Positions 10,637 through 20,225 of a DNA stretch of 59,149 nt are shown in pieces (the stretch's first letter is position 1; every line of letters starts with the position of its first letter). The DNA is taken from assembly GCA_964503885.1 (NCBI GenBank), contig CAZDCD010000027.1:1-59149 (forward strand), given 5' to 3'. Made by a program: the position numbers and the translations under genes. Under the pieces are notes generated by a model. The model made no database searches and was not told the DNA's origin. It worked only from the letters and a program-made list of their open reading frames with translations. This stretch comes from CAZDCD01 sp964503885 (GTDB lineage: Bacteria > Bacteroidota > Bacteroidia > Bacteroidales > UBA10428).

Positions 10637-10858
10637 TTAACGCAACTTGAATTTTGATCTGAGAAAACGCGATAGAAAGAGTATGACCAGTTTTTGGGAA
10701 TAAATTCTGGCTGTTGTTTTCAGCGAATCGACAAAAGACGATTGCATCTTCAATAGTTCCAATTTAAAGGCTTCTTCACGCAGCTTAATATCGTAATTCA
10801 GCCGTTGTTTCTCCAGCTTCAGATCGTTACTATTTCTGAGTATATGCTTCTTTTCCAC
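10637..10858 (-). CDS. Small basic helical protein, unknown function
   Basis: A 73-residue protein rich in Lys, Arg, Glu and Leu, predicted all-helical, with a short hydrophobic patch near the C-terminus (KLVILFLSRFLRS). I do not recognise a named family. Its support is position: it follows the DUF1469-like gene by 20 bp and the YtxH gene before that, a three-gene set seen in many Bacteroidota. It may be a membrane-peripheral partner of the holin-like protein. Confidence 0.6.
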   Translation of the reverse strand: MEKKHILRNSNDLKLEKQRLNYDIKLREEAFKLELLKMQSSFVDSLKTTARIYSQKLVILFLSRFLRSKFKLR

Positions 10859-10878
10859 AAATTATGGTTTATTCATGA

Positions 10879-11247
10879 TTAGTTGTCTTCATCTTCGGTA
10901 AACAGGATTTTCCCTATATTACCGATAATACTGTTTGTAAAGATTGTGCGCCGGAACAGGAAGACCAGGATACCAATGACCGCATAAAATCCGGCAGAAA
11001 TCAGAAAACCTTCATAGGTATTCCCGAATACCTCGCCATACCAGAAACTGAATGCAAAAACCAGAAGAAGAAGTATTGATGCAATAACGACCACACCTAT
11101 TATCATCGAAAAAAAATAGGTCCCAGTTTTGGCAAGTTTTTCAAGCAGTGATATTTTCCATAGTCTGATTCTGGCATCCACATAACTTTTTATCACACCG
11201 CTAAGCTCCGAAAAACTTTCAGCCAATGATCTGTTTTTCATAATCAT
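10879..11247 (-). CDS. Phage holin family / DUF1469-like membrane protein
   Basis: A 122-residue protein with an amphipathic N-terminal helix (about 5-40, SYVDARIRLWKISLLEK) and two closely spaced membrane segments (about 42-70 and 80-103). The acidic tail ends TEDEDN. This is the pattern of the so-called holin superfamily III / DUF1469 proteins, which in Bacteroidota are chromosomal stress or envelope proteins rather than lysis proteins. No phage genes surround it. It lies 8 bp after the YtxH gene in the same operon. Confidence 0.75.
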   Translation of the reverse strand: MIMKNRSLAESFSELSGVIKSYVDARIRLWKISLLEKLAKTGTYFFSMIIGVVVIASILLLLVFAFSFWYGEVFGNTYEGFLISAGFYAVIGILVFLFRRTIFTNSIIGNIGKILFTEDEDN

Positions 11248-11255
11248 GGTTTATG

Positions 11256-11567
11256 TTATGCCTCTTTGGCTTTCTTTTCCGTGGCCTTAGCAGCCTTTTC
11301 TGTAGTTTTTTTGACCTGTTCTTTTACCTCTTCCTCAAGAGTAGTAAACCGGCCCTTCACATCATCAACAAATTCGGAAAGATATTCCTTAAGATTATCC
11401 ACTTTCTCGTTGATATTCTCCTGGACATCGGATTTTATTTTTTGGGCATTTTTCTGGATCTTTTTCCTTGTCTTTGACCCTTCTTCAGGTGCAAAAAGGA
11501 CCCCGGCAATTGCTCCGGCAGCCGCGCCGGCTAAAAATCCCAATACTATGTTTGATGTTTTTCCCAT
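11256..11567 (-). CDS. YtxH domain-containing protein
   Basis: A 103-residue protein beginning with a Gly/Ala-rich membrane segment (about 6-27) followed by FAPEEGSKTRKKI, the hallmark of YtxH/gas-vesicle-like stress proteins. The rest (about 35-103) is a charged, Lys/Glu-rich coiled coil. The family is general-stress associated and membrane anchored, with no known enzymatic role. It is the first gene of a three-gene operon that includes the DUF1469-like protein. Confidence 0.85.
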   Translation of the reverse strand: MGKTSNIVLGFLAGAAAGAIAGVLFAPEEGSKTRKKIQKNAQKIKSDVQENINEKVDNLKEYLSEFVDDVKGRFTTLEEEVKEQVKKTTEKAAKATEKKAKEA

Positions 11568-11812
11568 GATATTAATTATTTATTGGTTTACAATTCATAG
11601 AAACACTATTGAAAAAACCCTGCCAATTTCTTATCTGGCACATTCATGCGGGTTTCGAAATCTACCTGTAGATAAAATTCCCTATTCATCCTCATCAAGT
11701 GTGGTTTTTTTACACAATACACTGCCAAAAATTTGCGATTTATGCAACGCTGCAAGGTTGGATTGTAATTTGCCAAAGAAGAAAAGGATCAAAAACTTCA
11801 ATCCAAAAATAA

Positions 11813-12913
11813 ATGGGCATCGAAATATCCAAAATAACCGGCAGGGTAATCGTAATCACTTTTGCGATAGCGTTAATGTATTTCGGAAAAAATATCCTGA
11901 TACCTTTAGCTTTTTCAATGTTTTTTGCACTGATGCTCTATCCGGTTTGTAAATTTTTCGAACGCCGGCTATCACGGGTCTTATCGATCATGGCAACATT
12001 TATCATCGTTGTTGCACTGATCATCGGAATCATGTATTTTTTCGGTACCCAGTTCTACCACCTGTTTGAAAATATTCAGGATTTCGGACAAAACATCCTC
12101 ACGCTGATCAATAAATTACTGCGATTGCTGGATGAAAAAGTCTTACACGGCAGAATTGATATTAATAAAATAGTAGAAAATGAGTCCTTTAAATTGATAG
12201 GCTCCGGAAAACTCATTGAAAATACGATCAGCACTTCTACAAGCATCGTTACCTCGGTAATCCTGATCTTTGTGTATACCTTTTTGTTCCTGCTATACCG
12301 TTCATCGTTTAAGAAACTTTATCTGTATCATTTTCCGGTAGAAAAAAAGGAACATGCATCGGGCATGCTGTATACCATCCAGAAGGTCAGTCAGAAATAC
12401 CTGTTCGGTATCCTGCTGGTCATGTTTATACTCGGTTCGCTGAACGGTATGGGGCTTTGGGTAATCGGACTGGACTATCCGTTTTTGTTCGGCTATTTTG
12501 CTGCACTGTTAGCCATTGTACCTTATATCGGGACCTTTATCGGGGGACTTCTGCCTTTTCTTTATGCACTTATTAATAGTGACCGGCTATGGACTGCTTT
12601 GTTTGTGCTGTTGTGGTATATATTTGTGCAGGCACTGGAAGGAAATTTCCTGACCCCTAAGATTGTAGGATCCAATGTAAGCCTGAATCCGCTGATTGCC
12701 CTGATTGCTCTGATCACCGGGGGTATTATCTGGGGTATTGCAGGTATGGTGTTGTTTATTCCGTTCATGGCCATACTGAAGGTAATTTTTGACAATACCG
12801 GTTCATTAAAACCTTACGGATTGCTTTTCAGCAGTGATTTCGGCAACACTGAGCTTCCGCTCCTCAAAAGGGGTAAGAAAAAGGACAAACAACTGCAGGA
12901 AACTAACGATTAA
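11813..12913 (+). CDS. AI-2E family transporter (PF01594-type permease)
   Basis: A 366-residue polytopic membrane protein with about eight transmembrane segments. It carries family signatures: FLFLLYR near residue 160, and the C-terminal stretch IVGSNVSLNPLIALIALITGGIIWGIAGMVLFIPFMAI. Members include AI-2 exporter TqsA and Na+/H+ antiporter-like proteins, so the substrate cannot be assigned. It converges on a second family member at 12952-14070. Start chosen at the Met whose downstream residues form an amphipathic lead-in to helix 1. Confidence 0.85.
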   Translation: MGIEISKITGRVIVITFAIALMYFGKNILIPLAFSMFFALMLYPVCKFFERRLSRVLSIMATFIIVVALIIGIMYFFGTQFYHLFENIQDFGQNILTLINKLLRLLDEKVLHGRIDINKIVENESFKLIGSGKLIENTISTSTSIVTSVILIFVYTFLFLLYRSSFKKLYLYHFPVEKKEHASGMLYTIQKVSQKYLFGILLVMFILGSLNGMGLWVIGLDYPFLFGYFAALLAIVPYIGTFIGGLLPFLYALINSDRLWTALFVLLWYIFVQALEGNFLTPKIVGSNVSLNPLIALIALITGGIIWGIAGMVLFIPFMAILKVIFDNTGSLKPYGLLFSSDFGNTELPLLKRGKKKDKQLQETND

Positions 12914-12951
12914 GCGCGAATATTCATCTTAATGGAGGCTCCATACATGAA

Positions 12952-14070
12952 TCACCGATCGTCAGGTTTTTTTCTGATAATAAAAAAGCTCCTGATCTTG
13001 TTCAGTGTAATCGAATGTTTCTTGGTTCCCCTTGGTCCAAGCAGAAATGCAAATGGTATTAGTGACTCAATATTACTGAATATGATCCGTAATACGGCCA
13101 GAAACGGTACGATAACGAGCATTCCCGGGATACCCCATACCATGCTTCCCATTACAAGTCCTGTGATCACAAAAAACGGGTTTATCTTGACATTATTGCC
13201 GACAATATTGGGCGTAAGTATATTATTTTCAATAAACTGAATGATAATAAACAGAATGATCACCCTGATCGCATAGTGCGAGGGTTCCGCTGCTGTCAGC
13301 AGGGCAAATAACAGGGGTATAGAACCTCCCATCAGAGTTCCAAAGTAAGGAATAAAATTAAAGAATGCCGAAATGATACCCAGCAGAATGGCATATTTTA
13401 ATCCTATGATAACCAGACCCAGCGAATTCAACACACATAGAATGAGTACTACTATACTCACTCCTCCCATGTACCGGGCAGCCACAGTGGATATATCCCT
13501 GAGGATCTTTACGGTCACCGGTTTGCTTTTTTTCTTTACGATTTTAAGGATGAAATAGGCGAATTTGGTTCTGTAAAAAAGAAACAGAAAGATATAAACC
13601 GGCAGGATAAGAAGCCGGAATACTGTTCCGGTTGTGGCCGAAAATAAACGGCTGAATCCCCCGTTCTGGCTGTCAAAAAACTGGTTCACCCTTTTCTTCA
13701 GAAATTCTTCTATGCTGTTATCGGTTAACCCAAATCTAGTATGGATCTGCTGCTGAAGCAGTTCAATGTTTTTATTTGCCTGGCTCCTCAGGTGTTCAAA
13801 GTGTTCAAAAACATGTGTCAGCTGATTGTAAAAAAGGAAAAAAGTAATGGAGATGATGATAAGTGCAACGAATATTGCCGATATGCCTGCCAAAATCCTT
13901 GGAAAGCGATGCTTTTCAAGCCAGTTTGCCAGGGGATATAACAAATAGGCAAACAACACTCCGAAAACGATAGGATATAAAAAGTTCCTGGCCTGTATAA
14001 TGGCAAACAGAAATAAGATCAGGAAGAGCAGACTCAATGTTGCCCTTAAGAGTGGAGACGACTTTTTCAT
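12952..14070 (-). CDS. AI-2E family transporter, second copy
   Basis: A 372-residue permease of the same family as the convergent gene at 11813-12913. It shares the FLFLFYR segment and a C-terminal NIVGNNVKINPFFVITGLVMGSMVWGIPGM block. The two proteins are clearly diverged, so this is not a recent duplication. The gene begins with a basic Lys/Ser stretch and has about eight hydrophobic segments. DUF1328 lies upstream in the same orientation, about 250 bp away. Substrate unknown. Confidence 0.85.
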   Translation of the reverse strand: MKKSSPLLRATLSLLFLILFLFAIIQARNFLYPIVFGVLFAYLLYPLANWLEKHRFPRILAGISAIFVALIIISITFFLFYNQLTHVFEHFEHLRSQANKNIELLQQQIHTRFGLTDNSIEEFLKKRVNQFFDSQNGGFSRLFSATTGTVFRLLILPVYIFLFLFYRTKFAYFILKIVKKKSKPVTVKILRDISTVAARYMGGVSIVVLILCVLNSLGLVIIGLKYAILLGIISAFFNFIPYFGTLMGGSIPLLFALLTAAEPSHYAIRVIILFIIIQFIENNILTPNIVGNNVKINPFFVITGLVMGSMVWGIPGMLVIVPFLAVLRIIFSNIESLIPFAFLLGPRGTKKHSITLNKIRSFFIIRKKPDDR

Positions 14071-14321
14071 GAATTACCGGTGTAAACCTACCTAAATAAC
14101 CAAGTGACCTGTCTCATGATATCCATAATTTCTGACTCCCCTTTTGGTGCAGTGCCATCCGAATGACCGGGAAAGGGTTGTATAATCTAATTCAATTGTT
14201 GTTTGACCAGTCAGAGGATACCCTGTTCACGGTTCACATTCGGGCATTATTAACCTGGTACTGTTCTTTCCTTCATTAGAAGCCGGCAGCTATGCGTGCG
14301 GAACTGGGCTGTCCCTGTTGA

Positions 14322-14489
14322 TCATTTAAAACCCCTGATCAATCCGATAAGGAGAGTCAGAACAAACAGTACAAGGAAAATGAAAAACAATATTTTTGCA
14401 ATGGCAGCTGCGCTGGCAGCTATGCCGCTAAATCCTAAAATGGCAGCAATGATTGCAATGATTAAAAAAGCGATTACCCAACGTAACAT
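14322..14489 (-). CDS. DUF1328-family small membrane protein
   Basis: A 55-residue protein starting MLRWVIAFLIIAIIAAILGF. It has two hydrophobic segments separated by SGIAASAAAIAKI and ends LIGLIRGFK. This matches the DUF1328 (YtjA-like) family by length, the MLRWxxxFLIIAIIAA start and the central small-residue stretch. Such peptides are common among envelope-stress genes, and their function is unknown. The start codon is at 14489 and the stop at 14322-14324. Confidence 0.85.
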   Translation of the reverse strand: MLRWVIAFLIIAIIAAILGFSGIAASAAAIAKILFFIFLVLFVLTLLIGLIRGFK

Positions 14490-15107
14490 GTTCCGGTTCT
14501 TTAAGTTTCAAATAATACTTGTTAAAATAATCGAACTGATCTGAATTCCCTGTAATACCGGCGATGAAAAAATACATGCATTACAATAAGAATGCTGTTC
14601 ATTATACTATGAAAATCATGCCAGAAATGAACGTTATTTTATAAAATAATGATTATCTGTTATTTAATTTCATAGTAGGCATATTCTATTGCACAGAACA
14701 GGTTAAAATATATAGCGTTAATTCCACAGTTGACGCTGAATTTCTACAAATCGTGCAAGAATTTCACTATTCATGCTTAATGAAAAACTTATGAGTGCAT
14801 TTTGGGGAATAGTTGAGGCAAGTTGATTTTCCAGATCAAATAACTCCTTTAAATTAGATATGATCGGAATATAAATATTCATGCTTTTTTATATCTAAAA
14901 TATTATGAACTTTGTATAAGTGCATTCGTGTAGAATAAGGTTATTTGTGAAACGTAATTATGTGTAAAAAACAAACAAAATTTCACATATTGCCTGAGAA
15001 ACATAACAGACTTATACCTGCTTTGTTTTGCAGAAATTATGTATTGTGTAAAAATGTTCTATTTTAATCAATTGCAAACAAGGAAATCTGATGATTTGAA
15101 ATAGCCC
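14490..15107. other. Long AT-rich intergenic region upstream of the transporter fusion
   Basis: About 620 bp between DUF1328 and the 1701-residue transporter gene. It should hold promoters for both divergent genes. The only coding candidate I see is the 54-codon minus-strand frame at 14718-14882. I found no copy of the 21-bp-spaced direct-repeat promoter here and no clear hairpins. Confidence 0.5.
14718..14882 (-). CDS. Possible 54-residue protein, unknown
   Basis: An open frame of 54 codons from ATG at 14882 to TAA at 14718. The predicted peptide is helical and amphipathic (MNIYIPIISNLKELFDLENQ... ending QRQLWN). The segment LKELFDLENQLA faintly recalls the start of ferritin-like DUF892 proteins, but it is far too short for that family, so it might be a remnant. 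No ribosome-binding or promoter signal supports it. Treat as tentative. Confidence 0.3.
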   Translation of the reverse strand: MNIYIPIISNLKELFDLENQLASTIPQNALISFSLSMNSEILARFVEIQRQLWN

Positions 15108-18100
15108 ATGGCAAAATCCAATAAATTCGGTGCTTTTGGGGGAGTATTTACACCCTCAATTCTTACTATCCTGGGAGTAATCATGTATATGCGCCTCCCG
15201 ATGATTGTCGGAGAAGCAGGATTATATGGGGCCCTGGGTATTATCATTGTTGCCCATATAATTTCAGTCACTACCGGATTAAGTGTTTCATCCATAGCTA
15301 CCGACAAAAAAGTACAGGCCGGTGGAACGTACTATATTATTTCCAGAAGTCTTGGTTTACCTATCGGAGGTACGCTTGGACTGGCCCTGTTTGTTGGATT
15401 GTCATTCAGTGTCAGTTTATATCTTATCGGTTTCTCAGAAAGCTTTCTAAGTTTTTGGGGATTTGAAGTATCCAAAGACGCCATAAGGCTTACCGGTAGT
15501 CTGATCCTCCTGGTGGTCACCATAATTACATTCATTAGTACATCTCTGGCCCTAAAAACCCAGTATTTTATAATGGCCGCCATCATTTTATCATTGCTTT
15601 CCATTTTCCTTGGTAAACATGATTTTGCGCCTTCGGCATCTGTTGTGTCAAATGTCTCCACTGCAGTTCCGCTGATGGTTCTTTTTGGTATTTTCTTCCC
15701 TGCCGTAACCGGGTTCGAAGCCGGCGTATCGATGTCAGGCGACCTTAAAGATCCCAAGAGTTCCATTCCCAAAGGTACTATCAGCGCCATTGTCATAGGA
15801 TTAGTCGTATACATCTTTCTGGCCTTTTACCTTTCACATACAGTTGACAGGAATATGCTGGCTAACGACCCAAAAGTGCTGTTGAAAATAGCCTGGATTC
15901 CGCAACTCGTTGTTGCCGGGATTTGGGGAGCAACCCTTTCATCTGCCCTGGGAAGTATCCTGGCCGCACCACGTATCCTGCAGGCAACAGCAACCGACAG
16001 GATCACACATAAGTTCTTTTCAAAAGGAACCAGGACGACCAATGAGCCCAGAAACGCTCTGCTGCTTACCTTTCTGATTGCCGAAGCCGGAATACTGATC
16101 GGAGAACTCAATGTCATCGCAAGAATAGTTTCCATCTTCTTTATTACCACCTATGGATTTCTTAACCTGAGCTGTGCAATTGAAAGGTTTTCCAGCGCTG
16201 ATTTCAGGCCGGCATTTAAAACACCTGCGTGGGTTAGCCTGCTTGGTTCGTTAGCCTGCATGATCGTTATGATTCAGCTTGATTTTGTAGCAATGCTGGG
16301 AGCGACTCTCATCCTGGGCGCAGTATATCTGTATTTAAAACGAAAGGAACTCACACTGCAATCCGGCGATGCATGGAGCAGCATCTGGGCCTCAATTGTG
16401 AAGGCCGGTTTAGGAAAACTGCGTACCCATAAATTGCAGTCACGTAACTGGAGACCAAATATCATCATGTTTTCGGGCAATGAGAATTCCCGATCTTATA
16501 TGATAGAGCTTGGAAAAGACATTTCCGGCAGGCTGGGAGTGCTTACAGGTTTTGATCTTGAGGAATCAAGTGAAGAACTTTTGCTAAAAAAGAGAGATGC
16601 CAGGCAACCGGAAGCCGGATCAACCGGATTTTATATGAATCACCATACCTGCAGAGACCTGTTCACAGGTATGGATGAGATAATTCGTATATATGGCTTC
16701 AGTGGTATTGAACCCAACACAATATTTATGGGCTGGAGCGCTGATAAAAACAATAAACAGGAATTCATTCAGCTCATGAAACGACTTGAAAAGAACAATT
16801 TCAACTCTATTTTCATGCACTATAATCCTGTTAAAGGATTCGGGAACAAAAAAACCATTGATATATGGTGGAGCGGCTGGGGCCAAAACCTCGCTTTTGC
16901 TATAAATCTGATACGGCACCTTACATTCTCAGTCAATTGGAAAGATGCAATGATCAGGTTGTTCATCGTCACTCATGATATTACCATGATAGAAATTATC
17001 TACAAATCCGTGACGAACATTCTTGAACAATACAGAACCACCATGGATGTCAGGGTCATCAACAACAGCAATGAAAAGCTGCCTAAAAATGAAATTATTC
17101 AAAAGGAATCTAAGAATACTGATCTAACAATTTTGGGCATTCCTGACAAAAAGTACCAGGATATGAATGATACGTATAACGAAGTTAGCGAACTTTTCTC
17201 AAACCTTGGGACTACGCTCATGATTAATGCTTCAGATACTTTTGAAGAGCATAATCTTTTGATGGAAGAGAAATCACCCGAAAAATACATGCCCATTGCA
17301 GACATTGAGTTTTCTCTGCCAACACTAAATCCTTCATTATATCTCTCGGTAAATAGTGAAGTACAGAAAATTGATGCTTTGGGCATTGAGGTTCACAAGG
17401 GTTTCTATAATAAAACCATAACTCCTTTTTTTAGGGAGAATCTTGAAGTGATCAATGAACTGGAAAAATTAATTCATGCCTCGTTCATTGGTTTGAAAAA
17501 GCATACTGCATTAAAAGAACCTTACCTGAAGCAAAAACAGGTTTTCAAAATAAGGAATGATCTTCACTTTAAATTCAGGAAAATGCTGGAAAATCTTGAT
17601 GCGGTGCTTCTACCGATTCAACGGGATTTACTGGCATCGGGGATTGACTGGTATGTGAATACTCTCGAAGATGAATTTTCCGGATATCCCAAAAAACTGG
17701 TAATCCCCTATTATAAAGAAGGACTTTCCTTAAAAAGGACTGATTCTTTGGGCCTGAAATGGTTTAAAATAAGGAAAAAGATCCGGCATCCCTTTGCAAA
17801 GACAACCATAAAACATAAAGTCAATTTTCGGGCTTTTATCTCTTATTACTTCAGAGACAGCAGATTCCAGTACATGAATTCGTTTCTTAAGGATTTAAAT
17901 TATAGCAGCCTGGATTTTATATCCGGTATTAAGGAACTTCTGCTGTATGTTGAAAATCAATTTGATTTGTTATCGCAAGACCTGAGTTCAAAAGATCTGT
18001 TACAACAGGATATTACCAAATATTCAACCTCAATCCTGGAAAAAATCACCCGTCAGAAACAAGTCATTTCGGATAATTCAAAAATCTACCTGAACAAATT

Positions 18101-20213
18101 ATTGTCTGAATTCAGAAAAACCACGCAACTGTTTAGCAACGACCTGGAAAAAATCAATTGCAACAGATTGCTGGTTAAGAAGCGGAGATCAGGCAAATAT
18201 TACCATTCATCAAAGAACAACCTGATTGATTTTTCAAAAACCTGGTTTGAGGCAACACACCATTATTTGAATAACATATATCTCAGTATGGTTATTATCT
18301 CATTAAAAAACAGGATCAAAAATGAAACTGTTGAGTTAATTCTTAGATTAAAACACCTGATCGACTCAGAACTCCTGAATAAAATAAGCCAATTTTTAAG
18401 CGAAATCAAAAAAGTTCTTCTGAATTCAGGCGATTTTCAAAAGATCAGGCCGGTTTTAGCTATCAACGGAGATATTTTTAAATTCGATGAGGATTTTAAG
18501 AATTATACGATTGCCCTGGACAAGTTGGCTGAGGAATTACCTGAAAGCATAGATGTATTTGAGATTCCGGCCATTAGTTCCAGGAAACCGCAAGATGAAT
18601 TTGAGACAGCCATTGAAGTTCCTGTAAAACAATTGACCAGGCACTATATTAATTCAATTTTTCTTGGCGAAATGGAAGAATACCTTAAAAATATCAATGA
18701 AGAAATCAGAAAGACCATCTATAATTCCAAAGATCATGTGAGTTACATGTATTTCGAAATAGAAAATCTGGATAACGATCTGGACGATATTGAATCCGGA
18801 AAAATCAAAATACTGGAAGAGGTCAAACATGAACTTATACCTGAAGAAGCCAAAGCACATGAGATATATGCTAAAATTGAACCTGAAATCAACAACAGGC
18901 TTAACGAAGCTTTTGAACCCTTATCCCACCTGAAAATTCTGGAAAGCAGCCGGACATTATCACACCTGGTCAGAGAATACAAGGGCAGGAAAACACGCAG
19001 CAGAGTTGAGTCATGGATTGAATCATTTTTACTTTTCATACAAAAGAACACAGTCAGATTATTGTATTCTCAAAGTGAAGGAATCTTGCTGGCCAGGAAA
19101 ATCACTGAAAGCGCCATGCAGGAATCTGTATCCGGGCAAATGCTGGACTTTGTGACACGCGTTAGCCCTGATTTTAAGGTTTATGATAATATGCCGGCAT
19201 TTTACAAGAACCTGTTCAGTGGACGATCCAGTATCAGTGAAGATTTCTGGATTGAGCATAAGGCTGAGAGGGACCAGTTTGATAAGGCTTACAACCATTT
19301 TCTTGCAGGGTATAGGGGCGGAATAATGATTGTTGGAGAAAGAAATTCAGGAAAAACAGCCTTATGCAGGCATATTACCAAAAAACATTTCGCAAGTGAT
19401 CGAATATATCATCTGTTCCCTCCTTTATTTGGTTCAGTAGAACCAGAGAATTTTCGCAAAATATTGAATGAGGTTACCAACTTAAGCGGAGACCCTTTTG
19501 AAGTCTTTGAAAGACTTCCAAACGATATTATTCTGGTAATTCATGATCTTGAACTCTGGTGGGAAATGTCTGAAAGCGGTTTTAAGACAATACTCCTCAT
19601 AAATAGCCTGATTAAAAAATTCAGCACCAAATGCCTGTTTATTCTGAACATGAACCAGTTCACATACAGCAGGATCAATGCTATTATGGATCTGGATAAT
19701 AATTTAATCGGAACTATATTTTGCAGGCCTTTTGATTCTGAAGAATTAAAAGAGCTCATTATGCGCAGGCATAAATCAAGTGGTATGAAAATCCGTTTGG
19801 GCAAGACCGATGAAGAGCAGTTGTCGGATATTCGTATTGCAGGGTTTTTTAATAAATTATTTAATTATTCAGGAGGAAATCCGGGATTAGCTTTGTATAC
19901 CTGGTTGACTCAAATTAAAAAGATCAGCAATGAAACATTTTATGTTGAACCCCCTGTAGTGCCGAATACTGAGATTTTTGAGAACCTTAATGATGACTGG
20001 CAGGTTGTTCTTATTCAGCTTATTTATCACAAGCGAATGGACATGAGTAAACTTAAGAATGTGTTGGAAATAGAGGAGGCTGAGATAGAAAAAATGATCA
20101 ATTCATTGTTGATGACAGGACTTGTAAAGGAAAAGACTAAAGGATTATTTGTAATTAACAGGTATGTAGACAGATTTCTGACCGAATATTTTCATGATCA
20201 TGAACTCATTTAA
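15108..20213 (+). CDS. Cation-chloride-cotransporter-like permease fused to helical region and P-loop NTPase
   Basis: A 1701-residue fusion. Residues about 5-415 form an APC-superfamily permease of the SLC12/CCC type, with GVFTPSILTILGVIMYMRLP at the start, GTYYIISRSLG near 73-83 and about 12 membrane segments. Residues about 445-740 resemble the cytoplasmic C-terminal domain of cation-chloride cotransporters (NWRPNIIMFSG). About 750-1370 is long, charged and helical. A P-loop NTPase follows, with Walker A GERNSGKT at 1410-1417 and Walker-B-like ILVIHDLE with Asp near 1480. The C-terminus (about 1628-1701) looks like a winged helix, as in STAND or Cdc6-like ATPases. Ordinary bacterial relatives end near the cotransporter C-terminal domain. 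An MscS-like gene follows 12 bp downstream, which suggests ion or volume homeostasis. Transport substrate and the NTPase role are inferred, not shown. Confidence 0.85.
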   Translation: MAKSNKFGAFGGVFTPSILTILGVIMYMRLPMIVGEAGLYGALGIIIVAHIISVTTGLSVSSIATDKKVQAGGTYYIISRSLGLPIGGTLGLALFVGLSFSVSLYLIGFSESFLSFWGFEVSKDAIRLTGSLILLVVTIITFISTSLALKTQYFIMAAIILSLLSIFLGKHDFAPSASVVSNVSTAVPLMVLFGIFFPAVTGFEAGVSMSGDLKDPKSSIPKGTISAIVIGLVVYIFLAFYLSHTVDRNMLANDPKVLLKIAWIPQLVVAGIWGATLSSALGSILAAPRILQATATDRITHKFFSKGTRTTNEPRNALLLTFLIAEAGILIGELNVIARIVSIFFITTYGFLNLSCAIERFSSADFRPAFKTPAWVSLLGSLACMIVMIQLDFVAMLGATLILGAVYLYLKRKELTLQSGDAWSSIWASIVKAGLGKLRTHKLQSRNWRPNIIMFSGNENSRSYMIELGKDISGRLGVLTGFDLEESSEELLLKKRDARQPEAGSTGFYMNHHTCRDLFTGMDEIIRIYGFSGIEPNTIFMGWSADKNNKQEFIQLMKRLEKNNFNSIFMHYNPVKGFGNKKTIDIWWSGWGQNLAFAINLIRHLTFSVNWKDAMIRLFIVTHDITMIEIIYKSVTNILEQYRTTMDVRVINNSNEKLPKNEIIQKESKNTDLTILGIPDKKYQDMNDTYNEVSELFSNLGTTLMINASDTFEEHNLLMEEKSPEKYMPIADIEFSLPTLNPSLYLSVNSEVQKIDALGIEVHKGFYNKTITPFFRENLEVINELEKLIHASFIGLKKHTALKEPYLKQKQVFKIRNDLHFKFRKMLENLDAVLLPIQRDLLASGIDWYVNTLEDEFSGYPKKLVIPYYKEGLSLKRTDSLGLKWFKIRKKIRHPFAKTTIKHKVNFRAFISYYFRDSRFQYMNSFLKDLNYSSLDFISGIKELLLYVENQFDLLSQDLSSKDLLQQDITKYSTSILEKITRQKQVISDNSKIYLNKLLSEFRKTTQLFSNDLEKINCNRLLVKKRRSGKYYHSSKNNLIDFSKTWFEATHHYLNNIYLSMVIISLKNRIKNETVELILRLKHLIDSELLNKISQFLSEIKKVLLNSGDFQKIRPVLAINGDIFKFDEDFKNYTIALDKLAEELPESIDVFEIPAISSRKPQDEFETAIEVPVKQLTRHYINSIFLGEMEEYLKNINEEIRKTIYNSKDHVSYMYFEIENLDNDLDDIESGKIKILEEVKHELIPEEAKAHEIYAKIEPEINNRLNEAFEPLSHLKILESSRTLSHLVREYKGRKTRSRVESWIESFLLFIQKNTVRLLYSQSEGILLARKITESAMQESVSGQMLDFVTRVSPDFKVYDNMPAFYKNLFSGRSSISEDFWIEHKAERDQFDKAYNHFLAGYRGGIMIVGERNSGKTALCRHITKKHFASDRIYHLFPPLFGSVEPENFRKILNEVTNLSGDPFEVFERLPNDIILVIHDLELWWEMSESGFKTILLINSLIKKFSTKCLFILNMNQFTYSRINAIMDLDNNLIGTIFCRPFDSEELKELIMRRHKSSGMKIRLGKTDEEQLSDIRIAGFFNKLFNYSGGNPGLALYTWLTQIKKISNETFYVEPPVVPNTEIFENLNDDWQVVLIQLIYHKRMDMSKLKNVLEIEEAEIEKMINSLLMTGLVKEKTKGLFVINRYVDRFLTEYFHDHELI

Positions 20214-20225
20214 TTTTCATAAGAA

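Noticed and set aside
10879..11247. Holin-like name suggesting a prophage
   Set aside because: No integrase, capsid, tail or lysis genes nearby; the family is a chromosomal one in Bacteroidota.
11266..11952. 228-residue plus-strand frame over the YtxH gene and the start of the AI-2E gene
   Set aside because: It is antisense to the well-supported YtxH protein for half its length and overlaps the true AI-2E start; composition (Ser/Phe-rich) is that of a reverse-frame shadow.
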